NCBI GenBank assembly: GCA_002339125.1
Contig: DDJQ01000057.1
Location: forward strand, 1-41,829
Direction of reading: 5' to 3'
From: Alteromonadaceae bacterium UBA2620
Lineage (GTDB): Bacteria; Pseudomonadota; Gammaproteobacteria; Enterobacterales; Alteromonadaceae
DNA length: 41,829 nucleotides
The notes beneath the pieces were generated by a model. It did no database searches, was not told where the DNA came from, and saw only the letters and a list, made by a program, of their open reading frames with translations. Below are positions 25,395 through 34,406 of this stretch, one piece after another (the stretch's first letter is position 1; each line of letters opens with the position of its first letter). Both the position numbers and the translations under genes were made by a program.

Positions 25395-26315
25395 TTAAAA
25401 ATACTGACTGTCAATCGCCTGGTGGAGTTTCACTACACCAAGCTGAATGTCATCAATGACTTCGTGGAGTCTGTCCTGAGTCAGCTCATGGGTATCGAGT
25501 TTTTGTAATTCCTCTGATAACGCTTCGACCTGCTGCGAAATACTGTCCGAGTTCGGTAGTTCCAGCAGGCATTTGCCAATTTGCATCAGGCCATGCTGAA
25601 GTGAACGCGGGAACTGTCTATTGTTAATTAAAAATTCCAGCACGTCAGCACGGTTAATTCTGATGCGCATTTCCTGACGGTACATCTGATAAGCCGTTAG
25701 TGATTTTAACACCCCCATCCACTGGATATTCTCGAACGCCGACTGCTCCGGTGAGAGATCCGGTAACAACGACGCTGAACGCACATCAATTATGCGTGAT
25801 GTCATATCGGTACGTTCCAGATGACGGCCGAGTCGCAGAAAGGCATAGCCTTCACCACGCAACATGGTACCACCAAGTAAGCCGGTAATGGTCTGGTTGG
25901 CCACGATAATGCGATGCAGACAGTTAAACCGGTGCCGCCGGGTTAACACGCTCTGGCCGTCGGCTTTGGCAGCAATATACAGATTGTTGATTTGTTCCCA
26001 GGCTTCCGAAGGAATAATTTCACGAATGATCCGCGCATTTTCGCGCACTGCCGCCAGGCAGTTGATAATAGACCCGGGGTTAGCCGTGTCAGTCACCATA
26101 AATTTGATTACGCTTTTTTCATCGGCTTCTTTATACAGATCGTAAAACACATCCCTAAACGACAGCATGTCGATAATGGGTTCCCAACCCAGGGTGACAT
26201 TACGTGGTAAGTCGAGTAAAAGGTGGGTGTTTACCTGAATTAATCGAGCGGTGTTTTCCGCACGTTCCAGATAACGCTCCATCCAGTAAATATGATTAGC
26301 TACCCTAGATAACAT
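25395..26315 (-). CDS. Alpha-E domain protein (Anbu-cluster partner)
   Basis: This 306-residue, nearly all-helical protein belongs to the alpha-E (DUF403) family. The diagnostic N-terminus 'MLSRVANHIYWMERYLERAENTARLI' is present. It contains 'RENARIIREIIPSEAWEQIN' (near residue 90) and 'RLGRHLERTDMTSRIIDVR' (near 165). Its gene starts 2 bases after the stop of the ATP-grasp gene, so the two are co-transcribed. In many bacteria this pair occurs with the proteasome-like Anbu protein and has been proposed to form a peptide-ligation system, but no reaction is proven. No membrane segment or signal is seen. Confidence 0.94.
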   Translation of the reverse strand: MLSRVANHIYWMERYLERAENTARLIQVNTHLLLDLPRNVTLGWEPIIDMLSFRDVFYDLYKEADEKSVIKFMVTDTANPGSIINCLAAVRENARIIREIIPSEAWEQINNLYIAAKADGQSVLTRRHRFNCLHRIIVANQTITGLLGGTMLRGEGYAFLRLGRHLERTDMTSRIIDVRSASLLPDLSPEQSAFENIQWMGVLKSLTAYQMYRQEMRIRINRADVLEFLINNRQFPRSLQHGLMQIGKCLLELPNSDSISQQVEALSEELQKLDTHELTQDRLHEVIDDIQLGVVKLHQAIDSQYF

Positions 26316-26317
26316 CG

Positions 26318-27772
26318 TTAGTCGGCCTCCATGTCTACAATCCAGGTATCTTTACTACCACCACCCTGCGACGAGTTAACAACGGTAGAGCCTTTACGCA
26401 TGGCTACCCGGGTAAGCCCCCCGGTGGTCACGCTGATGTCATTGCCGCTTAAGATAAACGGTCTGAGATCAAGATGTCGGGGTTCGGCTTTCGTACCGAT
26501 GATAGTAGGAGCGGTCGATAGCAATAACATGGGCTGAGCCACGTAATTACGGGGATCGCGACGGATCAGACGAACAAATTTTTCACGCTCGGCTTTAGTG
26601 GCGTGAGGACCAATCAGCATGCCATAGCCGCCCGACTCGTTTGCCGGTTTGACGACCATTTTTTCGATATTCTCAATAACGTAATCCCGTTCGTCTTTGT
26701 TAACGCACTTATAGGTGGGCACATTGGGCAGTAATGGTTCTTCATCGAGATAGAATTTAATGATCTCCGGCACAAAGGCATAGACTACCTTGTCGTCGGC
26801 AACGCCAGCGCCCGGCGCATTGGCAAGGCCAACATTACCGGCTTTCCAGGCCCGCATTAAACCGGGCACACCCAGCATGGAGTCTTCCCGGAAAGCTTCC
26901 GGATCGAGGAAGGCATCGTCAATGCGGCGATAGATCACATCAACCCGTGACAGGCCGTCAACGGTACGCATATACACAATATCGTCATCATCGACCACTA
27001 AATCACTGCCCACTACCAGTTCGGCACCCATTTGCTGGGCCAGATAGGCGTGTTCAAAATAGGCAGAGTTATAAATACCTGGTGTTAGCACCACCACTTC
27101 GGGCTGATCGATGTCGCGCGGTGATAGCTGGCTAAGCATGTCATATAACTGTGACGGGTAATCATCTACCGGTAGAATGTTATATTTTTCAAACATATCC
27201 GGGAACACCCGTTTCATCACATGGCGGTTTTCCAACATGTAAGACACACCAGACGGAACCCGTAAATTATCTTCCAGCACATAAACGGTGCCGTTGTGAT
27301 CGCGCACCAGATCCGAGCCACAAATATGTGCCCACACCCCGTGTTTAGGTTTAATGCCCATACACTCAGGTAAAAAGTTCTTCGACGCATCCAGCAGGCT
27401 TTTAGGCACAACTCCAGCTTCAAGAATACGCTGCTCGTTGTACAAATCGTCTATAAACATGTTGAGCGCTTTTACACGCTGTTTAAGGCCCTTTTCAATT
27501 TGCAGCCATTCTTTTTTGTCGATAATGCGGGGGATAATGTCGAACGGCCAGGCTCTGTCGATTGAGCCCTCTTCTTCGGTATACACCGTAAAGGTAATAC
27601 CCATTACATGGATAGCGGTGTTGGCGGCGGTTTTATATTCTTCTAATTCCTGGTCAGTAAGGTTGCGCAGGTATTTACAAATTTCTTCTGCAGCAGGACG
27701 CGGTTTATTTGCAACGCGAATGAGTTCATCGTAAAACTCCCCTGCCCGATAATTTCCCCATCTTATTGCCAT
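26318..27772 (-). CDS. Circularly permuted ATP-grasp protein (DUF404/DUF407)
   Basis: This 484-residue protein is of the circularly permuted ATP-grasp type 2 family. Visible signatures are 'HVMGITFTVY' near the start and 'GVWAHICGSDLVRDHNGTVYVLEDNLRVPSGVSYM' (about residues 145-180), which carries the metal-binding Glu-Asp-Asn. 'VKPANESGGYGMLIGP' is the phosphate-binding loop, and 'STAPTIIGTKAEPRHLDLRPF' comes near the end. ATP-grasp enzymes join a carboxylate to an amine or thiol through an acyl phosphate, so a peptide ligase is likely. It is first in the operon with the alpha-E gene and divergent from Anbu across a 168-base promoter region. The transglutaminase often found in this cluster is absent here. 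Confidence 0.95.
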   Translation of the reverse strand: MAIRWGNYRAGEFYDELIRVANKPRPAAEEICKYLRNLTDQELEEYKTAANTAIHVMGITFTVYTEEEGSIDRAWPFDIIPRIIDKKEWLQIEKGLKQRVKALNMFIDDLYNEQRILEAGVVPKSLLDASKNFLPECMGIKPKHGVWAHICGSDLVRDHNGTVYVLEDNLRVPSGVSYMLENRHVMKRVFPDMFEKYNILPVDDYPSQLYDMLSQLSPRDIDQPEVVVLTPGIYNSAYFEHAYLAQQMGAELVVGSDLVVDDDDIVYMRTVDGLSRVDVIYRRIDDAFLDPEAFREDSMLGVPGLMRAWKAGNVGLANAPGAGVADDKVVYAFVPEIIKFYLDEEPLLPNVPTYKCVNKDERDYVIENIEKMVVKPANESGGYGMLIGPHATKAEREKFVRLIRRDPRNYVAQPMLLLSTAPTIIGTKAEPRHLDLRPFILSGNDISVTTGGLTRVAMRKGSTVVNSSQGGGSKDTWIVDMEAD

Positions 27773-27849
27773 CTACAATCCCTAGAGCTTATTTTCGGTA
27801 TACAAAATACCATCTAAGCGACTTTTGACTGAAATTGCAACGAAAATAA

Positions 27850-27871
27850 TGACAAATTGATGACAAATTGA
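27850..27871. promoter_or_regulatory. Tandem 11-base repeat in the Anbu divergent promoter
   Basis: TGACAAATTGA occurs twice without a gap (27850-27860 and 27861-27871), about one helical turn per copy. It lies in the 168-base region between the ATP-grasp and Anbu genes. Regulator binding or a -35 element (TTGATGACA-like) is possible. Confidence 0.4.
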
Positions 27872-27940
27872 TCTGGAAAAATGCGCTGAATCACTCCATG
27901 CTATCGTTATTGTTTTTCGTGTGTTTTCAGAGAGTTTCCC

Positions 27941-28702
27941 TTGACCTATTGTTTAGCCCTAAAAGTAAATCGCGGATTAGTCTTTGCATCAGATTCGCGC
28001 ACCAATGCCGGTGTCGATTACGTCGCTACGTACAGTAAAATGCGCCGTTACTGCTGGCCCGGAGAGCGCGTTTGTGTGCTGATGACATCCGGCAGCCTGG
28101 CAACTTCTCAGGCAGTTATGAATGCCATTAATCGCGACCTTAACGATCCGGACGCCGAATTTAGCCTGCGTCACGGCAAGCAGCTTTATGAAGTAGCGCA
28201 ATACATTGGCAAGCTTAGTCAGGCAGAACAAACGCTGCACGAGAAAGCGATGGAAAAATCCAACGCCAGTGCAGAGTCTAATTTTATTCTTGGCGGGCAA
28301 ATAGCCGGTCAGGCAGCGGAAATTTTTCACATCTATCCGCAGGGTAATTTTATCAGCGCGTCGGAAGACACGCCCTACCTGCAAATTGGTGAAACCAAAT
28401 ACGGCAAGCCGATTCTGGACCGTATTATTGCTAAAAGCACCACGCTGGAAGATGCCGCGCGTTGTGCCATGGTGTCACTGGACTCGACTATTCGCAGTAA
28501 TATCTCGGTAGGGCCGCCTATTGAACTGGCAATGTATCAGGATGACTCTCTCGATGAGCCCTTTCATCACACCTATACCTTAAACAGCCCGATGTACAAA
28601 TCCATGAAAAAACAGTGGACAGACGGCTTACACCGCGCTTTTGAACAACTTCCCCGGTTTGATTGGGAAAAGGTTAAAGCGGACGAACCAGAAGGTGAAT
28701 AA
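27941..28702 (+). CDS. Anbu, bacterial proteasome-like peptidase
   Basis: This 253-residue protein starts 'MTYCLALKVNRGLVFASDSRTNAGVDY'. The Thr after the initiator Met is the expected N-terminal nucleophile, and Asp (ASDSRT) and Lys (YSKMRRY) complete the proteasome-type active site. The fold blocks 'ESNFILGGQIAG' and 'LQIGETKYGKPILDR' are also family features. Anbu (also called BPH-like ancestral beta subunit) assembles into open helical or ring complexes; its substrate is unknown. Start is a TTG at 27941, which leaves Thr second, as the mechanism needs. Its 3' end overlaps the convergent zinc-metallopeptidase gene by 29 bases. Location is cytosolic; no signal is seen. Confidence 0.94.
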   Translation: MTYCLALKVNRGLVFASDSRTNAGVDYVATYSKMRRYCWPGERVCVLMTSGSLATSQAVMNAINRDLNDPDAEFSLRHGKQLYEVAQYIGKLSQAEQTLHEKAMEKSNASAESNFILGGQIAGQAAEIFHIYPQGNFISASEDTPYLQIGETKYGKPILDRIIAKSTTLEDAARCAMVSLDSTIRSNISVGPPIELAMYQDDSLDEPFHHTYTLNSPMYKSMKKQWTDGLHRAFEQLPRFDWEKVKADEPEGE

Positions 28703-29750
28703 AGTGGAGCTTTTCACGGGTCTTGTCGTTGATGACAAACGGATAAGCATCGTCCAGGCCCATACTGTTATTCAGTGAGTTGAGCAGGTTAGTAAGCTGA
28801 TCCCAGTCGTCAATTAAGGTATCGAAACTCTCTTCATTGTAACTGGCAGTGTGCGGATGATCGGCATTTAGCGGATTGGAGAGTAACCGGTTTTCTAAAC
28901 TGGTTTCGTACTCGTTGGCCGTTTCCAGAGTATCTACCATATGCAGGTAGTGCGCCCAGGTCTCGGCCCAGTCTTCCCATGGATGCATGCTGGCATAGGC
29001 ACTGATACAGCGCTGTTGCCAGTCAGCTGCAGGCCCGTTTGCGTAGTAATTTTCCAGACTTTGCTGATAATCCTTACGCTCGTCACCAAATAACGCCCTG
29101 AAAGCCTCAATATACTGACTGCCTTTGATTAGCACATCCCAATAATAATGGCCTGACTCATGGCGAAAGTGGCCAATCAGCGTCCGATAACGTTCGTTCA
29201 TTAACTCGCGCATAGCGAGACGTTTGGTTTCTTCGGCTTCTTTGAGGTTAATGGTGATCACCCCATTACTGTGACCGGTTAACACCGTATTCTGGACGGT
29301 GAGCTCCCGCCCATATAATGCCTGAGCAACTTCATCCTCGAGAAACCGAAAGGATAATCCGCGGGGGTTATGACGCTTGCCGATAACCGGTAGTTTAAGC
29401 TTATACAGGGTGTAAAGCAGATGCCGTTTGGCCTGCTCCATCCGAAACCAGAGTTTAACGTTGTCTGGTTTAGACAAATCAGGAATGGTATCGGTGAGTT
29501 GGCAGGACGGACAGAGTTTATAGTCGCTTTCAACCGGTACCAGCCAGTTACAGATATTTTGCTTTGAATAATTACTGCACTGGCGGTAAGCCTGCCCGTT
29601 GTGGCCAGCTATCCAGTTACCGTCTGCATCAATATCGCAAGAGGAAATCACCTTGGCATCCGACAAAAAACCGACCGGGCGCTGGCAGGACAAGCACTGG
29701 CTATTGGCGAAATATAAGGTGTTACCACACTGACAAGTATAAGTTTTCAA
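28674..29750 (-). CDS. Putative zinc-binding metallopeptidase with N-terminal zinc ribbon (Anbu-cluster partner)
   Basis: This protein is about 358 residues long. A TTG at 29750 gives 'MKTYTCQCGNTLYFANSQCLSCQR', the usual start of the family; the same frame extends to a TTG at 29780. An N-terminal zinc ribbon (CQCGN..CLSC, and later CNWL..CPSC) precedes a domain with 'GHFRHESGHYYWDVL', an HExxH-like HESGH metal motif. A conserved 'HPWEDWAETWAHYLHMVDTLETA' segment supplies further ligands. It converges with Anbu and overlaps it by 29 bases. The same family (Peptidase_Mx type) is repeatedly seen beside Anbu, alpha-E and ATP-grasp genes. Peptidase activity is inferred, not proven. Confidence 0.9.
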   Translation of the reverse strand: MKTYTCQCGNTLYFANSQCLSCQRPVGFLSDAKVISSCDIDADGNWIAGHNGQAYRQCSNYSKQNICNWLVPVESDYKLCPSCQLTDTIPDLSKPDNVKLWFRMEQAKRHLLYTLYKLKLPVIGKRHNPRGLSFRFLEDEVAQALYGRELTVQNTVLTGHSNGVITINLKEAEETKRLAMRELMNERYRTLIGHFRHESGHYYWDVLIKGSQYIEAFRALFGDERKDYQQSLENYYANGPAADWQQRCISAYASMHPWEDWAETWAHYLHMVDTLETANEYETSLENRLLSNPLNADHPHTASYNEESFDTLIDDWDQLTNLLNSLNNSMGLDDAYPFVINDKTREKLHFIHLLVRPL

Positions 29751-29848
29751 ATCTTTTGCTTCTGTTCGGGCAAACTGCAATTAGCTTACTAAGACTATAG
29801 TAGCAAAGGATATCACAGCAAAGTAATCACAGTTTCATTACATGACGA

Positions 29849-29998
29849 TTATTTTGCTGTGGAGTGTCGTGAACGGGCACTACTGCAGCGTTTTGAGCAG
29901 TACTTCACTTCCGCCCAGTTTTTCTCCCATTTTTTACGCCACACAAATGGCCGCTGGCAAACCGGGCAGATTTTACTGGGTAACTCGGCCTTACGCAT
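29849..29998 (-). CDS. DUF2256 zinc-finger protein
   Basis: This 49-residue protein reads MRKAELPSKICPVCQRPF, then VWRKKWEKNW and 'VKYCSKRC'. It is a short CxxC..CxxxC zinc-binding module matching DUF2256, whose genes are commonly found next to photolyase-like genes. The ATG at 29998 overlaps the end of the upstream FeS photolyase frame by 8 bases, so translation is probably coupled. Function is unknown; DNA or RNA contact through the basic Trp/Lys patch is possible. A longer in-frame start at 30046 would lie inside the photolyase gene and is not needed. Confidence 0.88.
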   Translation of the reverse strand: MRKAELPSKICPVCQRPFVWRKKWEKNWAEVKYCSKRCSSARSRHSTAK

Positions 29999-31523
29999 CA
30001 TCGATGGCCGAAAGTAGCTGCTCTGCCTGCTCCTGCATAGCATCAACGGTATCCTGAGACATCCGGTCGAGGCTTTTATAGATCAGCCCCATACGATGGT
30101 TTTTGCTCAGTTTATCGCGGTGCTTAATTAAAAAGTCCCAGTATAAATAGTTAAACGGGCACGCGTTTTTACCAGTCTTTTTAGATACCGCATAGCCGCA
30201 GTTTTTGCAGTAATCCGACATCCGGTTGATGTACTGACCACTCGCCACATAGGGTTTGCTGGCCAGATTACCTCCGTCGGCAAACAGGATCATGCCACTC
30301 ACATTGGGCATTTCCACCCACTCAAAAGCATCGGCATACACCAGCAGGTACCATTCATTTACCGCTTCTACTGATAATCCGGCCAGCAAACTGAAATTAC
30401 CTATCACCATCAGGCGTTGGATGTGGTGCGCGTAGGCATGGCGTTTAGTGTCGCCAATGCACTGGCGCATACAGTTCATATTGGTATGCCCAGTCCAGTA
30501 GAAGTCTGGCAACTTGCGCTGATGATTAAAGTAATTTTCCTGCTGCAGGCCTGGCATACAGTGCCAGTAAAAGCCCCTGACGTATTCGCGCCAGCCCAGA
30601 ATCTGACGAATAAAGCCTTCTACCGCATTGAGCGGTGCGTCGCCATCGAAGTAAGCTTGTTCCGCCGCTTTCATGACTTCCATGGGCAGCAATAGCCCGC
30701 AATTGAGATAAAACGATAAGTGGGAGTGAAACAGCCATACGTTGCCTTCGCGCATGGCATCCTGATAATCGCCAAACTCTTGAAAACGCTGATCTATAAA
30801 CTGCTCGAGTACCTTTAATGCTTCGGCGCGGGTCACGGCATAATTGAAGTCCTTAGCATCCCCCATGTGATCGGCAAATTCAGTTTCTACCAGTTCAATT
30901 ACTTCGCTGGTAATGTCGTCCGGCGAAACGGTATAGGGCTTAGGCGGAGAAACATCCGCCGGCAGCGACTTACGGTTGTCCTGATCGTAGTTCCATTTAC
31001 CGCCAATGGGTTTATCGCCTTCCATCAGTAGCCCGGTTAACTTACGCATTTCCCGGTAAAAATACTCCATGCGCCATTGCTTTCGCCCTTCCGCCCACTC
31101 ACTGAACTGTTCAAGCGTGGCAATAAAGCGATCGTCATCGCAAATTTCAACCGGTATCCCCAGCTGGTGTTGCCACTGCTGCATGCTCTTGAGTACCCGG
31201 TATTCACCGGGAAACGTCACTACCACTTTGTCAAAACTGTATTGGCTGCACGCGTATTTAACTTCATTGAGCAGCGACCCTTGATTATTATCATCGTTGT
31301 AGCGCCGGTAGATAACATCGAAACCATCGTCGCTTAACGCTTTAGCAAAGTGGCGCATGGCTGAAAATAACAGCACAATCTTTTTCTTGTGATGCTTTAC
31401 ATAGGTGGCTTCTTCGCGAACCTCAGCAAGCAGGATCTTATCCTGTGATTTATTGCACTCCCTAAGACTCGACATCTCGCGGGAAAGCTGATCGCCCAGT
31501 ACTAAACGTAATACCCCGGCCAT
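29991..31523 (-). CDS. FeS-containing prokaryotic (6-4) photolyase / cryptochrome (FeS-BCP)
   Basis: This 510-residue protein is of the deoxyribodipyrimidine photolyase-related group, with 'LRLVLGDQLS' at the start. The FeS-BCP signatures are clear: 'NMNCMRQCIGDTKRHAYAHHIQRLM' (near residue 355) and the cluster ligands in 'YCKNCGYAVSKKTGKNACPFNYLYWDFL' (near 440), with CxxC-x12-C spacing as in Agrobacterium PhrB. These enzymes repair (6-4) lesions using FAD, a ribolumazine antenna and a 4Fe-4S cluster. The start codon overlaps the TAA of the class I photolyase gene (TAATG), with AAGGAGG before it. The operon is class I photolyase, FeS-BCP, DUF2256. Confidence 0.94.
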   Translation of the reverse strand: MAGVLRLVLGDQLSREMSSLRECNKSQDKILLAEVREEATYVKHHKKKIVLLFSAMRHFAKALSDDGFDVIYRRYNDDNNQGSLLNEVKYACSQYSFDKVVVTFPGEYRVLKSMQQWQHQLGIPVEICDDDRFIATLEQFSEWAEGRKQWRMEYFYREMRKLTGLLMEGDKPIGGKWNYDQDNRKSLPADVSPPKPYTVSPDDITSEVIELVETEFADHMGDAKDFNYAVTRAEALKVLEQFIDQRFQEFGDYQDAMREGNVWLFHSHLSFYLNCGLLLPMEVMKAAEQAYFDGDAPLNAVEGFIRQILGWREYVRGFYWHCMPGLQQENYFNHQRKLPDFYWTGHTNMNCMRQCIGDTKRHAYAHHIQRLMVIGNFSLLAGLSVEAVNEWYLLVYADAFEWVEMPNVSGMILFADGGNLASKPYVASGQYINRMSDYCKNCGYAVSKKTGKNACPFNYLYWDFLIKHRDKLSKNHRMGLIYKSLDRMSQDTVDAMQEQAEQLLSAIDDA

Positions 31524-32950
31524 TAGTCCTCCTTGGTATCCGCATAAGCGTCCAGCGCGCGCTGGCGTGATTGCTTGAGGTCAGCTATGGGCTTGGGATA
31601 GGTGCTGCCCAGTTCTACACCGGCTTTTTTCAATACCTCTTTGGGCGCATCCCAGGGTTTGTGCAGGTATTTGTCTGGCATGTTGGCAAGCTCAGGGCAG
31701 TATTTCTTAACATAACGACCCTGCTTATCGAATTTTTCACCCTGCAGTACCGGGTTAAAAATGCGGAAATACGGCGCCGCATCAGCACCTGAACCCGCTA
31801 CCCATTGCCAGCTGGCAGAGTTACTGGCCCGGTCGGCGTCTACCAGACAGTCCCAGAACCAGCGTTCACCCTTGCGCCAGTCAATAAGCAGGTTTTTGAC
31901 TAAAAACGAGCCAACAATCATTCTTACCCGGTTGTGCATGTAGCCGGTTTGCCACAGTTCGCGCATACCCGCATCGACAATGGGGATGCCGGTTCGCCCT
32001 TTGGTCCAGGCAGTGTATTTTTCATCCTGATTAAGCCACTTAAACTTATCAAACTGGCTGTTAAAATTCTTATCGGTAATGGTAGGAAAATGAAACAGCA
32101 GGTAGTAGCTGAACTCACGCCAGCCCAGTTCACTTAAAAAACAGTCAAGATCACTGCTACCCTGATCATCAAAGGCGTTTAGCAGTGCATACCACACCTG
32201 ATTGGGTGAGATTTCGCCAAAGTGGAGGTGTGGTGATAAACGGGATGTGCCTCTTACCGACGGAATGTTGCGCTGATCTTCGTAACCTTTGGCCGCGTGT
32301 TTAATAAAATCACTGAGTTTGTCAGCAGCGCCCTCTTCGCCCGGTGACCAGTGTTTGGAAAATTCACTGTCCCAGTTTATTTCAGGTAACAGTCCGGCAT
32401 CTTCAATGCTATGCCCTTCTTTTGCCACATCGGCATAGGTAATTCGTTCGGGCGCAGAAGATGGATAACGAGGCGCAGAAGCCTGCAAACAGCCTTTGCG
32501 ATAGTAAGGCGTAAACACCCTGTACACGCCGCCGTCCTGCTTGCGGATACTCATTGGTTCCCACAGCAGAGAGCCGTTAAAGCTGCTCACCAGGCAATCG
32601 CGTTCGCGCAGGGTTTGCTTAATTTCTTTGTCTCTGTCAATAACCGCCGGCTCGTAACAGCGATTCCAGAATACTGCCTGGGCGCTGAATTTATCCACTA
32701 GTTCGCTGAGGATTTTCTTAGGCTCACCGGTAAAGCACTGCAGGTGGCCATTCAAGCGTTTATTCAGTGAGACTAAGGAATGATAAAGCCACCAGTTGGA
32801 AGCACCACCGGGCTGGTCTGCCTCATCGAGTTCTGTGTCGAAGATATATACCGGTACCACTGTGCCGTGCTCAACTGCTGCAAGCAGTGCCGGATTATCG
32901 ATTACGCGTAAATCCTGCCGGAACCATACAATACATACGGGCTGACTCAC
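31523..32950 (-). CDS. phrB: Class I CPD photolyase
   Basis: This 475-residue protein has the length of E. coli PhrB. The N-terminal antenna domain starts 'VCIVWFRQDLRVIDNPALLAA'. The C-terminal FAD domain carries 'LGWREFSYYLLFHFP', 'GRTGIPIVDAGMRELWQTGYMHNRVRMIV' and 'DADRASNSASWQWVAGSGADAAPYFRIFNP', all class I CPD photolyase motifs. It splits cyclobutane pyrimidine dimers using blue light. It heads a three-gene operon with the FeS-type photolyase and DUF2256 protein and lies divergent from a cryptochrome-DASH gene. I see no LexA-type box in the gap, so control may come from light-sensing or an alternative sigma factor instead. Confidence 0.93.
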   Translation of the reverse strand: MSQPVCIVWFRQDLRVIDNPALLAAVEHGTVVPVYIFDTELDEADQPGGASNWWLYHSLVSLNKRLNGHLQCFTGEPKKILSELVDKFSAQAVFWNRCYEPAVIDRDKEIKQTLRERDCLVSSFNGSLLWEPMSIRKQDGGVYRVFTPYYRKGCLQASAPRYPSSAPERITYADVAKEGHSIEDAGLLPEINWDSEFSKHWSPGEEGAADKLSDFIKHAAKGYEDQRNIPSVRGTSRLSPHLHFGEISPNQVWYALLNAFDDQGSSDLDCFLSELGWREFSYYLLFHFPTITDKNFNSQFDKFKWLNQDEKYTAWTKGRTGIPIVDAGMRELWQTGYMHNRVRMIVGSFLVKNLLIDWRKGERWFWDCLVDADRASNSASWQWVAGSGADAAPYFRIFNPVLQGEKFDKQGRYVKKYCPELANMPDKYLHKPWDAPKEVLKKAGVELGSTYPKPIADLKQSRQRALDAYADTKED

Positions 32951-33113
32951 TTTATTGTTCCTTTTTTAATCGTTGTTATATGTGTGCCCTGTTTTGTACG
33001 TAAAGCGGCTGAAAACGATCGCAATCATTGCCATTAAAACGGGTGGACTGTTTATTTTAAATTTTCTCATCTATGCTTAAATCCATATCGATAAGGACAT
33101 CGTAAAGACTGCT

Positions 33114-34385
33114 ATGAATATGACTTCTTCCAAAACGGGCCTGTACTGGTTCCGACACGATTTGCGCCTCGACGATCAGCCAGTCCTCACTGAGCTGGCC
33201 TCACGTTGTCAAAAGTTACTGTTGGTGTATTGCATCGATGAAGATTGGTTTACCCACAACCAGTTTGGCTATTGTGCGATGGGTCACCACCGCCAACAAT
33301 TTCTCTACGAGTCGCTCTATGCGCTGAATCAGCAATTAAATAACTATCAGCAATCGCTGCTGGTTGTTACCGGCGAGCCAGTAGAAGAGATTACTCAGCT
33401 CATAAAGGCCTATGACGTTGATATACTCGGTGTCGGTGAATATCCGGGGCTCAATGAACGGGAGCAACTTAAACAATTTACCTTAAAGTATCCCGGCGTG
33501 CATATGATCACTGGCAGTAATAACAGCCTGTTCAAGCCAACAGACCTGCCGTTTGAAGTAAACACGATGCCTGATAAATTCAGCCCGTTTCGTAAGAAGG
33601 TTGAAAAAGCCATTACACCAGTTGCCCCTGTAGAGCCCGTCGCGCTGATACCACCGCCTCCTATTGCGCTGCAAACCGACTGGCCATCACTGCCATTACA
33701 GCGTGGCAACTCTTCCTCCTACAACGGCGGAGAACATGCCGCACAAAAGCAACTCAAGTATTACTTTTTCGACAAACACCTTATTAGTCAGTACAAAGAA
33801 ACACGCAACGGCCTGGACGGCTGGGATTATTCGAGTAAATTATCGGCCTGGCTGGCCAACGGGTGTATTTCTCCGCGTCGCATTTACGCAGAATTAAAAC
33901 GTTTTGAAGCAGAGCACGGTGCTAACGATTCAACCTACTGGCTCTATTTTGAATTACTGTGGCGGGAATTTTTCTGGTGGCTGCAAATAAAACACGGGGC
34001 TAATTGGTTTGCCCCGGGAGGTATTCAACAGCAAACAACTGCAACCATGCAGCCCTCTGCTTTGTTGCTGGACTGGCAACAAGGCACCACTGACAATGCT
34101 CACATCAATGCCTGTATGCGACAATTGAATGCGACCGGTTATATGTCGAACCGGGCCAGACAATGGGCGGCCAGCTATCTGGTGAACGAACTCGGTGAGC
34201 ACTGGCGATATGGCGCAGCCTATTTTGAACAGCAACTGATTGATTATGATGTTGGAGCCAACTGGGGAAACTGGCAGTATCTGGCTGGTGTAGGCAGCGA
34301 CCCCCGGGGACTGCGCCATTTCAATATTGAGAAACAAGCGCAGATGTACGATCCCGACGGTAAGTTCACCAGCCTCTGGTCCTGA
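33114..34385 (+). CDS. Cryptochrome-DASH family protein
   Basis: This 423-residue protein begins with 'GLYWFRHDLRLDDQPVL'. The DASH-type features are 'DKFSPFRKKVEK' near residue 160, 'YKETRNGLDGWDYSSKLSAWLANGCISPRRIYAELKRFE', 'YWLYFELLWREFFWW', and 'NWQYLAGVGSDPRGLRHFNIEKQA' near the C-terminus. Cry-DASH proteins bind FAD and an MTHF antenna and repair dimers in single-stranded DNA or act as light sensors. Starts at ATG 33114 or 33120; the ribosome site is weak. It is divergent from phrB, so one promoter region of about 160 bases serves all four light-related genes. Confidence 0.93.
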   Translation: MNMTSSKTGLYWFRHDLRLDDQPVLTELASRCQKLLLVYCIDEDWFTHNQFGYCAMGHHRQQFLYESLYALNQQLNNYQQSLLVVTGEPVEEITQLIKAYDVDILGVGEYPGLNEREQLKQFTLKYPGVHMITGSNNSLFKPTDLPFEVNTMPDKFSPFRKKVEKAITPVAPVEPVALIPPPPIALQTDWPSLPLQRGNSSSYNGGEHAAQKQLKYYFFDKHLISQYKETRNGLDGWDYSSKLSAWLANGCISPRRIYAELKRFEAEHGANDSTYWLYFELLWREFFWWLQIKHGANWFAPGGIQQQTTATMQPSALLLDWQQGTTDNAHINACMRQLNATGYMSNRARQWAASYLVNELGEHWRYGAAYFEQQLIDYDVGANWGNWQYLAGVGSDPRGLRHFNIEKQAQMYDPDGKFTSLWS

Positions 34386-34406
34386 GCCGGTCAAAATAGT
34401 TTGCGG

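Noticed and set aside
32951..33113. LexA (SOS) box before the photolyase genes
   Set aside because: I looked for a CTGT-N8-ACAG palindrome and found none in this gap.
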